Assembly (NCBI GenBank): GCA_012510325.1
Contig: JAAZIG010000318.1
Location: 1-7,154, forward strand
Origin: Bacillota bacterium
GTDB lineage: Bacteria > Bacillota > Dethiobacteria > DTU022
Direction: 5' to 3'
DNA: 7,154 nucleotides
Positions 1 through 4,753 of this stretch are shown here, piece by piece. Under the pieces are notes generated by a model that worked only from the letters and a program-made list of their open reading frames with translations, was not told the origin of the DNA and made no database searches. A program made the translations under genes and the position numbers. Each line of letters opens with the position of its first letter. The first letter of the stretch is position 1.

Positions 1-98
1 CCGGGGCGATCTACCACTATACGATTAAGGATGGGCGGATCAAGGACGACGGCATCTCCGGAAGCGTTGACCAGGAGGAGCTGAAGCACAGGGAGTAG
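1..98 (+). CDS. C-terminal end of an unidentified protein (partial)
   Basis: An open frame enters from the left edge (first full codon at 3) and ends at TAG 96-98, giving 31 residues that include YHYTIKDGRI and end in EELKHRE. The composition looks coding, and a possible hairpin follows the stop directly. The tail has a strand-turn-strand look (Y-x-Y-x-I-x-DG-x-I) like blades of beta-propeller proteins, and it resembles a stretch of the orphan protein encoded at 2706-3926 (YRYHIGDGTI). That is too short to assign a family. I cannot name the product. The end is well supported, and the start lies outside the window. Confidence 0.55.
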   Translation, partial: GAIYHYTIKDGRIKDDGISGSVDQEELKHRE

Positions 99-101
99 CC
101 G

Positions 102-157
102 GTGAACGCCGAGTCCCATACTCTGTGCAGCGCCGGCACCGCGTTAGCTGCGTTCAC
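102..157 (+). repeat. Inverted repeat / possible 3'-end hairpin of the upstream gene
   Basis: GTGAACGC at 102-109 is perfectly complementary to GCGTTCAC at 150-157, three bases after the stop codon at 96-98. After one mismatch (101/158), CC 99-100 can also pair with GG 159-160. The 40-base interior can form further GC pairs. No T run follows, so a classical intrinsic terminator is not shown. It may be a 3'-UTR stem that protects the message, or chance in GC-rich DNA. Confidence 0.3.
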
Positions 158-276
158 GGGAATATCGAAGTGTGTACAGGAAGTTCAATATACTACACCT
201 GCATCTGCAGAGTATGCCGCTTTTGGGGCTCTTATGCAGAAGTCAAATACCGGAAAGATTGGGCTTCGATGCCGCC

Positions 277-282
277 GAGGGG
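277..282 (+). promoter_or_regulatory. Ribosome binding site deciding the start at 292
   Basis: GAGGGG ends nine bases before ATG 292. It directly abuts the alternative in-frame ATG at 283, which is therefore too close to be used with this site. The frame is open further upstream to 172, but that extension has no ribosome binding site and no protein-like composition. Confidence 0.6.
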
Positions 283-291
283 ATGAGAACA

Positions 292-744
292 ATGACCGAT
301 CTGCAAGGTCTTGTAGAGGGTCTGAGCAGTGGCGACAGCAAATATGCTTACCGGTGTTTAAAACGCCTTGAGAGCAAAAGCAGGAGCTCTAATATTATCT
401 ACCCCTTCTTGGAAACCTTTGCGGAGATGCTGGAGGATCCCAATTCATATATCAGGACAAGGGCCCTTCTCCTGATCGCCGCCAACGCCAGGTGGGACGA
501 AGAAAACAAGATCGCTCAGCTCATTGACCGGTATCTGAAACATATCCATGACGAGAAACCGATCACGGCAAGACAGTGTATCAGGGCTCTACCGCTCATC
601 GCGCGGCATAAGCCCGACTTAAAGGCAGGTATTGTCAGTGCGTTGCGGAAGGCTAATCTGTCCGGATACCCGGAAAGCATGCGGCCGCTGCTCTTAAAAG
701 ATCTGCAAAAGGCGCTGCGGGAGATCGGCATAGCGGATGGATGA
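292..744 (+). CDS. Small HEAT-like helical-repeat protein, SufBD-type
   Basis: This encodes 150 residues, alpha-helical almost throughout, with no signal peptide or membrane segment, so a soluble cytoplasmic protein. Recognisable blocks are KYAYRCLKRLES (about 17-28), a helix pair with NSYIRTRALLLIAANARWD (51-69), then ITARQCIRALPLIARHKPDL (91-110). These fit an Armadillo/HEAT-like solenoid. I recall closely similar ~150-residue proteins from Clostridia databases labelled 'SufBD protein', a name that need not mean a role in Fe-S cluster assembly; no SufB/SufD beta-helix core is present. Its function is unknown, and by analogy with small HEAT proteins it may be a protein-protein adaptor. The start at ATG 292 is set by GAGGGG at 277-282. 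The stop lies 22 bases before the next gene, so the two are probably cotranscribed. No convincing promoter was found upstream. Confidence 0.85.
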   Translation: MTDLQGLVEGLSSGDSKYAYRCLKRLESKSRSSNIIYPFLETFAEMLEDPNSYIRTRALLLIAANARWDEENKIAQLIDRYLKHIHDEKPITARQCIRALPLIARHKPDLKAGIVSALRKANLSGYPESMRPLLLKDLQKALREIGIADG

Positions 745-754
745 GCGAGTAAAT

Positions 755-759
755 GGAGG
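755..759 (+). promoter_or_regulatory. Ribosome binding site of the CxxC-CxxC protein gene
   Basis: GGAGG lies seven bases before ATG 767 and four before ATG 764. It rules out the longer in-frame start at ATG 737, which would overlap the end of the preceding gene and lie upstream of this site. Confidence 0.6.
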
Positions 760-766
760 CTTGATG

Positions 767-991
767 ATGAATTGTCCTCAATGCAACAGTGAAATGGAGC
801 AGGGTTTTTTGCAGGGGAGGCAAAGGGTGGCCTGGGTCAAGAAGCGGCATAATTTTACCTTGTTGCCGAAGCCGGGAGAGATTTTGCTGGCGAACAACGC
901 TTTCGGGGATTTTTTGTTTCCAGCCTGGATCTGCAAGCAATGCCGGATGATTTTACTTGATTATGCGGATAAAGCGGACTGTAAGGGCTAG
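767..991 (+). CDS. Small zinc-ribbon-like protein, DUF6487 type
   Basis: This encodes 74 residues from ATG 767 (ATG 764 would add one Met). Two cysteine knuckles bracket the protein: C3-P-Q-C6 near the N-terminus and C56-K-Q-C59 near the C-terminus, a spacing expected for one zinc site formed across a small beta domain. Between them lie EMEQGFLQGRQRVAWVKK and a segment ending in AW-I-C, the pattern I know from the PF20097/DUF6487 family (CPxCGxEMexGxi ... W ... CxxCkxiilDY). The C-terminal MILLDY matches as well. Zinc binding is inferred from the cysteines; no enzymatic activity is known for the family. It sits 22 bases after the helical-repeat gene and probably shares its transcript. There are no membrane segments. 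Confidence 0.8.
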   Translation: MNCPQCNSEMEQGFLQGRQRVAWVKKRHNFTLLPKPGEILLANNAFGDFLFPAWICKQCRMILLDYADKADCKG

Positions 992-1037
992 CCGGGCTTT
1001 GGCAGCCGTTTAACCCGGGCTGTCCGGCCGGAAGGGT

Positions 1038-1043
1038 TATAAT
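1038..1043 (+). promoter_or_regulatory. Consensus -10 box just upstream of tadA
   Basis: A perfect TATAAT lies six bases before the tadA ATG at 1050. With the usual 7-base spacing, transcription would start at about 1050, the A of the start codon, giving a leaderless mRNA. No good -35 element is visible 16-18 bases upstream (GC-rich CCCGGG there), so activity is uncertain. Readthrough from the genes upstream is the alternative. Confidence 0.4.
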
Positions 1044-1049
1044 AACAGC

Positions 1050-1517
1050 ATGGGCAAAGATTATGAAAAAGACGATACGGTTTATATGGAGGCGGCTCTG
1101 AAGCAGGCTCGGGAGGCCTGTTCCTGCGGGGAGGTGCCTGTGGGGGCGGTGCTGGTCAGGGGCGGTGAGATCGTCGCCTTCGGCCGGAACCGCTGCGAGG
1201 AGCTGAAGGACCCCACCGCTCACGCCGAGATCCTGGCCTTGCGCGAGGGGGGACGGATCTTGGGGGGCTGGCGCCTGGAGGGTTGCACTCTCTATGTCAC
1301 CCTGGAGCCCTGCGCCATGTGCGCCGGCGCCCTGGTGCAGGCGCGTTTGGCAAGGCTGGTCTACGGGGCTGCCGATCCCAAGGGGGGCGCCTGCGGCACT
1401 CTTTATAATATCGTCCAGGATCAACGGCTGAACCACCGCCTGGCAGTGACCGCCGGGGTTCTAGAAGCCGAATGTGCAGCCCTGCTCCGGGAATTCTTTA
1501 AGAAAAGGCGGGGCTGA
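1050..1517 (+). CDS. tadA: tRNA-specific adenosine(34) deaminase TadA
   Basis: TadA deaminates wobble adenosine-34 to inosine in tRNA-Arg(ACG), letting one tRNA read several CGN codons; it is a zinc enzyme acting as a homodimer in the cytoplasm. The 155-residue protein has the full cytidine/deoxycytidylate deaminase signature: H58-A-E60 (zinc ligand and proton-shuttling Glu) and P87-C88-A-M-C91 (two zinc ligands), preceded by GEVPVGAVLV (27-36) and followed by the TadA-typical YGAADPKGGACGTLYN (105-120). The length is normal. The start at 1050 gives about 12 residues before the conserved helix (YMEAALKQA). The only upstream purine-rich site, GGAAGGG at 1030-1036, is 13 bases away and weak; a -10-like TATAAT lies directly before the ATG. 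In Bacillus this gene (yaaJ) also lies just upstream of the SRP RNA and dnaX. Confidence 0.97.
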   Translation: MGKDYEKDDTVYMEAALKQAREACSCGEVPVGAVLVRGGEIVAFGRNRCEELKDPTAHAEILALREGGRILGGWRLEGCTLYVTLEPCAMCAGALVQARLARLVYGAADPKGGACGTLYNIVQDQRLNHRLAVTAGVLEAECAALLREFFKKRRG

Positions 1518-1523
1518 ACGCTC

Positions 1524-1551
1524 TTTACAAACCTGTTTTCGTTGATATAAT
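1524..1551 (+). promoter_or_regulatory. Promoter of tRNA-Ser(CGA)
   Basis: TTTACA (1524-1529), a 16-base spacer and a perfect TATAAT (1546-1551) form a strong sigma-A-type promoter immediately downstream of tadA. The predicted transcription start is about 1556-1559, essentially the mature 5' end of the tRNA at 1559, so the precursor would have almost no 5' leader. Confidence 0.8.
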
Positions 1552-1558
1552 AAGAGGC

Positions 1559-1650
1559 GGAGAGATGGCCGAGTCCGGTTGAAGGCGCACGACTCGAAAT
1601 CGTGTAACGGTTTACGCCGTTCGGGGGTTCGAATCCCCCTCTCTCCGCCA
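1559..1650 (+). tRNA. tRNA-Ser (anticodon CGA)
   Basis: This is a class II tRNA of 92 nt with encoded CCA. The acceptor stem GGAGAGA (1559-1565) pairs with TCTCTCC (1640-1646); discriminator G1647; CCA at 1648-1650. The anticodon stem CACGA/TCGTG carries loop CTCGAAA with anticodon CGA at 1595-1597, reading UCG. A long variable arm (about 1605-1621, with ACGG...CCGT) is typical of serine tRNAs, and the T arm GGGGG-TTCGAAT-CCCCC is canonical. C1558 could pair with G1647 and G1557 with C1648, extending the acceptor stem to nine pairs in a longer precursor. It has its own promoter upstream and a strong terminator downstream, so it is a single-gene unit. Confidence 0.97.
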
Positions 1651-1653
1651 TAT

Positions 1654-1685
1654 CTTGAGCCCGCCAGGTGCGGGCTTAAGTTTTT
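1654..1685 (+). terminator. Intrinsic terminator of tRNA-Ser(CGA)
   Basis: CTTGAGCCCGC (1654-1664) pairs with GCGGGCTTAAG (1670-1680) over 11 base pairs including one G-T wobble. The loop is CAGGT and TTTTT (1681-1685) follows. It begins three bases after the tRNA CCA end and also stops any tadA readthrough. Confidence 0.92.
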
Positions 1686-1927
1686 AGCGTAAGCCGGGTC
1701 GCTCCGGGGACCGGTGGGGGCTCATGAGATGGCGGTGCGATCTTGTGGGTGCAGATCATAATTCTGGCAATATTTGATCTTTTGCTTCTGTTGTGGTAGG
1801 GTAGACTTTGGCGTTGAAAAGACGGGATCACCTTGAACAGATTTGGAACTATTTTTGCTGGTACCAAGAGGTGTTTAACGTTATTCCGCTTTTTGATTCT
1901 AATTAACTTTAAGGAGAACTGTGAAAC
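1686..1927 (+). promoter_or_regulatory. Upstream region and probable long leader of the csp gene
   Basis: This stretch of about 240 bases between the tRNA terminator and the cold-shock gene holds no supported gene. Cold-shock genes often have long 5' leaders, and the space allows one. No clear promoter stands out; the best candidate is weak (TTGATC 1774-1779, 17 bases, TAGGGT 1797-1802). A partial inverted repeat GATCA (1754-1758)/TGATC (1775-1779) and the palindrome CTCATGAG (1721-1728) are present. The ribosome binding site AAGGAG is at 1911-1916, eleven bases before the start, slightly far. The leader role is inferred. Confidence 0.35.
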
Positions 1928-2125
1928 ATGCAAGGTAAGGTAAAATGGTTTAACCCGGAGAAAGGCTATGGTTTTATCGAAACCGAGGAAGGCGGGGATG
2001 TTTTCGTGCATTACTCCGCGATCCAGTCTGAAGGTTTCAAGACGCTGGAAGAGGGCCAGGAAGTTTCGTTTGACATTGTCGAAGGAGACCGGGGGAAACA
2101 GGCGGAAAACGTAGTACCTCTTTAA
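1928..2125 (+). CDS. CspA-family cold-shock protein
   Basis: This encodes 65 residues making up a single cold-shock domain, a five-stranded OB fold that binds single-stranded RNA and DNA and acts as an RNA chaperone or transcription antiterminator in the cytoplasm. The nucleic-acid-binding motifs are intact: RNP1 K12-G-Y-G-F-I17 and RNP2 V25-F-V-H-Y29, plus the N-terminal GKVKWFN (3-9) and the C-terminal QAENVVPL. The length is typical of the CspA/CspB/CspD group; which paralogue it is cannot be decided from sequence alone. The start is preceded by AAGGAG at 1911-1916. It is a single-gene unit, with a tRNA terminator upstream and a hairpin at 2147-2179 downstream. Cold-inducible control is known for the family but not demonstrated here. 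Confidence 0.95.
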   Translation: MQGKVKWFNPEKGYGFIETEEGGDVFVHYSAIQSEGFKTLEEGQEVSFDIVEGDRGKQAENVVPL

Positions 2126-2130
2126 TCTGT

Positions 2131-2188
2131 AAAAAAAGTGAAGATGAAAGGGCATTTCCGTTTGGCGGAGATGCCCTTTGCTATCTTT
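2131..2188 (+). terminator. Terminator hairpin after csp, probably bidirectional
   Basis: AAAGGGCATTTCCG (2147-2160) pairs with CGGAGATGCCCTTT (2166-2179), 14 base pairs with one T-G wobble and loop TTTGG. AAGAT (2141-2145) can extend the stem with ATCTT (2183-2187). On the + strand the 3' side is only moderately T-rich. On the - strand the hairpin is followed, after a few bases, by seven Ts (complement of A 2131-2137), so it can also end transcription arriving from the right. The wobble pair favours formation in + strand RNA. Confidence 0.7.
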
Positions 2189-2411
2189 GGAAGCGTGACG
2201 GCTGCCCGGGGCGATCCGGCTGCTTCGGCGTTCGCTTCTCTCATTCCACTTCTCAATCGAATTGCTTGGCCTGTGCTCAAGCCCGGGCCTCTGCCGCTTT
2301 CTCCACGAAGATCGCTTCCTTCCGGACTTCTCCGGATTGCAACAAAACGGTTGCTCTGTCTCGGTGATGTTAGTATTCCACCTTCTCCTAGAGGGGACAT
2401 GATCACAGGTT
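2189..2411 (-). ncRNA. Hairpin-rich non-coding stretch, candidate minus-strand RNA (speculative)
   Basis: No supported gene lies here. Read on the - strand, short hairpins follow one another: GGTGG/TCACC (2362-2381, with a G-U pair only on this strand), GCAAC/GTTGC (2338-2353), TCCGGA/TCCGGA around GAAG (2321-2336), GAAG/CTTC (2308-2319), and GCTTG-A-GC/GC-CAAGC around ACAG (2264-2282). A longer-range pairing GGAAGCG/CGCTTCC (2313-2319 with 2189-2195) overlaps one of these hairpins. A - strand TATAAT (2423-2418) lies just before the stretch without a recognisable -35, and the hairpin plus seven Ts at 2187-2131 would be its terminator. I match it to no known RNA family. Individual stems are short enough to arise by chance. 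Confidence 0.22.
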
Positions 2412-2435
2412 AAACACATTATAATAAGCACATGC

Positions 2436-2463
2436 TTTACATATGGGGGAAACATGGTATAAA
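2436..2463 (+). promoter_or_regulatory. Promoter, probably of the orphan membrane protein gene
   Basis: TTTACA (2436-2441), a 16-base spacer and TATAAA (2458-2463) give a good sigma-A-type promoter. Transcription would start near 2470, leaving a leader of about 235 bases before the start codon at 2706. In that leader I see no gene and no recognisable riboswitch. Confidence 0.55.
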
Positions 2464-2469
2464 TATGAT

Positions 2470-2705
2470 CTAGGTGCTTCCAAGCCGAACCTTTCGCCAT
2501 ACGCAACACAGCCAACCTTCCGCCGAAAAACACACCAGCTCTAGTCGTCACAGCAAGGACAACGCAGTTTACAATGTAATCTCTTTCCATGGCGGATCAC
2601 GACAACGGGCTTCTTGCACAAGCGATCAAGCCGGCCGGGATGCAAGGCTTAGCCCTGCCGACATAATGCACCTGAATGTTCAAGAAAGGGGGTTCCGGAG
2701 TCGTT
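2470..2705 (+). other. Non-coding leader or spacer before the orphan gene
   Basis: Frames are open here on both strands, but none has a ribosome binding site with a plausible start or a recognisable product. No strong hairpin, terminator or known riboswitch core was seen. Together with 2126-2469 it forms a 580-base gap between the csp gene and the orphan gene, unusually wide for this otherwise compact window. Confidence 0.4.
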
Positions 2706-3926
2706 ATGTCAGGAAGACGCGATTTCATTTTGGCCACTGCAATTCCCATTATTATCCTGGTCGTTCTGGTTGCGGTGATTCTGGTGACCCGGGGACGGGT
2801 CCCCCGATACTCGATAAGCGAACTTCCGGATGAATCTGCGGAGTTCAGGGTGCTCCCCGAAGGTTTCTCCCTCGCAGGCTTTTGGGACGACAGGAATAGT
2901 GACGGAGAGGGCATCTATCTGGCCTGCCAAACCAAATTACTTGAAATATTTTACTGTCCAGAAGGCGAGGAAGGGGACGAGAGGTTATTAATCTATAGGT
3001 CTGAGCTGCCGGTAGCGGCCTATCAAACCTTTAGTGTTGATAACCATATGTTTCTTCTGGAGACGTACACCAGCGCCGGGGGAGAAATGAGTTTCGATAT
3101 CATCAGGATTGGCTATGGCCATGATCCCGGGTCTGTGGAGAAAATATTCGCTGACCGATGTGACAGGTTTCCTCATCTCTGTGTTGCGGCACTGAACGAT
3201 AAGCAGCCGTTTTTTATGGATACCGGCGCACCGGTCCAGCTGGAAGAACGGGTAATCGTGAACTATGATCATGGAGGCAGGAGTTATTTAACCCTTCTAA
3301 ACAGCTGTTTCGGGCCGGGCAATGTAAACACTTCAATTGGCGTCGGTGACTACGAATACCTTGAGGGGGGCAACCTGGCCGCCGGGAAAAGAATCATGTT
3401 TTGTGGCGGCTATGGCGATTATATATATTATCAGGTTGTCTACAGCATTTTGCTCGATCCACATACGGAAGTGGCTAATTTCGAATCCCACGGAAAGCCC
3501 GCCCTGTATCGTTACCACATTGGGGACGGAACTATTGAAAACATCTGGCCCATGGATAAAATCGCACTGCATGTAAATGCCAACAGTAAGGTCGCGCTTG
3601 TTTCGGAGTATGATTATCATGTTCCCCTATCCGATAGTGGAAAGATAATTTTACTGAGCGACAAAAGCAAACGTTTTGCAATACCCGGTATAGAATCGGG
3701 AAGCGATATAAAGGAATCCCGGTTTTTATCCGAAAATCGGCTTGTTTTTTACACGCCGGAGACGCTGTTCTTTGCAGACCTGGGGAAAAATCTGATCTAC
3801 AACTACAAATTACACGGCGGGGAGAGCGTACATCTTCGCAATGTTGGGGTTACGCTTACCAAACCCGGAGAAGGCAACACATCCTCATATCAGACAATGT
3901 TATTTGAAGATATTTTTGAAGAATGA
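2706..3926 (+). CDS. Orphan membrane-anchored protein, function unknown
   Basis: This encodes 406 residues. The N-terminus has two arginines (R4, R5), then one hydrophobic segment at about 7-28 (FILATAIPIIILVVLVAVILV) with no clear signal-peptidase site, followed by a charged RGR. This predicts a signal anchor with a short cytoplasmic end and about 375 residues outside the membrane. The exterior part is rich in short aromatic and hydrophobic strands separated by DG/GD turns (for example YRYHIGDGTI), suggesting an all-beta, perhaps propeller-like fold; no catalytic motif or named domain was recognised. ATG 2706 is chosen because CCGGAG (2695-2700) lies five bases upstream and the membrane segment begins there. 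ATG 2676 would add ten residues (MFKKGGSGVV) and has no ribosome binding site. It stands alone between csp and the second tRNA gene, with a probable promoter at 2436-2463. Confidence 0.75.
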   Translation: MSGRRDFILATAIPIIILVVLVAVILVTRGRVPRYSISELPDESAEFRVLPEGFSLAGFWDDRNSDGEGIYLACQTKLLEIFYCPEGEEGDERLLIYRSELPVAAYQTFSVDNHMFLLETYTSAGGEMSFDIIRIGYGHDPGSVEKIFADRCDRFPHLCVAALNDKQPFFMDTGAPVQLEERVIVNYDHGGRSYLTLLNSCFGPGNVNTSIGVGDYEYLEGGNLAAGKRIMFCGGYGDYIYYQVVYSILLDPHTEVANFESHGKPALYRYHIGDGTIENIWPMDKIALHVNANSKVALVSEYDYHVPLSDSGKIILLSDKSKRFAIPGIESGSDIKESRFLSENRLVFYTPETLFFADLGKNLIYNYKLHGGESVHLRNVGVTLTKPGEGNTSSYQTMLFEDIFEE

Positions 3927-4008
3927 ACCTGCGCTTTTCTTTTACCGGGATGATCGCGAGCGCCTGAAATTTCACTTTAACAGTGATCAGATCTGTGTTG
4001 TCTATTAG
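3922..4008 (+). pseudogene. Possible out-of-frame C-terminal remnant of the orphan gene
   Basis: Overlapping the stop of the orphan gene (TGA 3924-3926) in the next frame are 28 sense codons and then TAG at 4006-4008. The translation, starting NEPALFFYRDDRERLKF and ending QICVVY, looks protein-like and resembles the strand-turn pattern of the orphan protein. A single-base indel near 3920 would join the two frames. It has no start codon or ribosome binding site of its own. This could be chance, and the evidence is only compositional. Confidence 0.2.
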
Positions 4009-4258
4009 TCTGTTCATGGTTTAAGCGACAGGCATATGGACCGTGTCACAAATGATTTGTTTCATCTCCGCAAGGATTTGGCGTTTGTCTCCTCAACCAA
4101 GTACGTCGAGGCGCTAAAGTCTCAAGACGGGGTAAATCTGGATCGCTTTTGCGCACAACCGATGCCGCCGGAATGGACGGAGTGTCGCAGTGTTAAGATC
4201 ACGGCGGCGGCCGTCTTTGTTATTACCAAAAGTAACCTGAGCCTAGGAGGGCGGGCGG
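4009..4258 (+). other. Intergenic stretch without a supported gene
   Basis: An ATG-started frame at 4036 runs 148 codons, but it passes through the promoter, the whole tRNA-Ser(GGA) and the start of the SRP RNA, and lacks a ribosome binding site, so it is rejected. The only structure of note is the hairpin near 4195-4217. Whether the stretch holds decayed coding sequence cannot be told here. Confidence 0.4.
4195..4226 (+). terminator. Weak terminator-like hairpin
   Basis: ACGGC (4201-4205) pairs with GCCGT (4210-4214) around GGCG. AAG (4195-4197) can pair with CTT (4215-4217) across a three-base bulge, and the T-rich TTGTTATT follows. It would insulate the tRNA promoter at 4259 from transcription of the orphan gene. 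The stem is short and the T run imperfect. Confidence 0.3.
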
Positions 4259-4287
4259 TTGAACAACTGCACCGATCGGTGTATAAT
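4259..4287 (+). promoter_or_regulatory. Promoter of the tRNA-Ser(GGA) - SRP RNA unit
   Basis: TTGAAC (4259-4264), a 17-base spacer and a perfect TATAAT (4282-4287) form the best promoter in the window; the start is expected near 4294. The spacer contains the 10-base palindrome ACCGATCGGT (4271-4280), which could be an operator or chance. A leader hairpin GCCAA/TTGGC with an inner GGTG/CACC (4315-4338) stands directly before the tRNA. Confidence 0.82.
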
Positions 4288-4340
4288 ACCGGTGACGGCA
4301 CAAACAAATATGCAGCCAAAATGGTGGATCACCTTGGCGT

Positions 4341-4436
4341 GGAGAGATGGCTGAGTTGGTCGAAGGCGCTCGCCTGGAAAGCGAGTAGACGGGGCAAAAC
4401 CTCGTCTCGTGGGTTCGAATCCCACTCTCTCCGCCA
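4341..4436 (+). tRNA. tRNA-Ser (anticodon GGA)
   Basis: This is a class II tRNA of 96 nt with encoded CCA. The acceptor stem GGAGAGA (4341-4347) pairs with TCTCTCC (4426-4432); discriminator G4433; CCA at 4434-4436. The anticodon stem CTCGC/GCGAG carries loop CTGGAAA with anticodon GGA at 4376-4378, reading UCC and UCU. The long variable arm (ACGGGG...CCTCGT region, about 4388-4409) fits serine. Its acceptor stem and last 25 bases are almost identical to tRNA-Ser(CGA) at 1559. It is separated by only ten bases from the SRP RNA, as in Bacillus, so both are probably cut from one precursor. Confidence 0.97.
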
Positions 4437-4446
4437 TTTTTATGAT

Positions 4447-4720
4447 TTGGCCGTGCTAGACGGGGAGGTAGCGGTGCCCTGAACCCGCAATCCGCTAGAG
4501 CGGGGTTTAATTCCTGCCCCCGGTCTCGCAGCTTTCAGGGTCAGCACCGGGCAAGTAGTGTTGAAGGCCCGGTCCCGTGCGGCGCAAACTCATGAACCCC
4601 GTCAGATCCGGGAGGAAGCAGCGGTAAATGAGAGCTTGCGGGTGCCACGGGGCCGCCGGGTTGGAGCCAACTGTCCGGCAGGCGCCTGGGGGCGGGGAAC
4701 AAAGGCAGGTGCACGGCCAA
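4447..4720 (+). ncRNA. ffs: Large bacterial signal recognition particle RNA (6S-like scRNA)
   Basis: This is the RNA of the signal recognition particle, which with Ffh targets nascent membrane and secreted proteins to FtsY and the Sec translocon. The ends are set by a perfect 10-bp terminal helix: TTGGCCGTGC (4447-4456) with GCACGGCCAA (4711-4720). A 5' Alu-like domain is closed by GGTGC/GCACC (4473-4477 with 4544-4548) and CCTGAA/TTCAGG (4478-4483 with 4534-4539). The long central helix (about 4549-4680) includes GGTCCCGTG pairing with CACGGGGCC. The Ffh-binding apical domain is at 4601-4622, with loop GGGA and the conserved GGAAGCAGC (4614-4622). About 274 nt is the size of the Bacillus scRNA. 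It is probably cotranscribed with the tRNA ten bases upstream; the T-rich stretch at 4721-4731 may help end transcription. Exact mature ends are inferred from pairing. Confidence 0.93.
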
Positions 4721-4753
4721 TATTTATTATTACCCCGAAATGGAAGTGCTTTA

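Noticed and set aside
2195..2345. Minus-strand frame with a coding look (GEVRKEAIFVEKAAEARA) interrupted by three TGA codons, considered as a decayed gene or recoded TGA
   Set aside because: The purine-rich composition alone explains the helical look. TGA is a real stop elsewhere in the window (ybaB and tadA end in TGA), and no selenocysteine element or family match is seen.
1676..2590. 304-codon minus-strand frame covering csp, its terminator and the spacer
   Set aside because: It lies antisense to the certain csp gene and the tRNA terminator, has no ribosome binding site at its ATG, and its translation is low in recognisable structure and rich in Arg/Ser, as expected of a shadow frame.
4441..4446. 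TATGAT as a separate SRP RNA promoter
   Set aside because: No -35 element is visible at the right distance inside the tRNA, and transcription would start within the terminal helix of the SRP RNA; cotranscription with the tRNA explains the layout better.
4036..4482. 148-codon plus-strand frame
   Set aside because: It runs through the tRNA promoter, the whole tRNA-Ser(GGA) and the 5' end of the SRP RNA, has no ribosome binding site, and its C-terminal third is just translated tRNA.
4628..4753. Extended N-terminus of dnaX
   Set aside because: The extension is the 3' part of the SRP RNA. DnaX proteins start at MAYLSLYRR-type sequence, and a ribosome binding site stands before ATG 4754.
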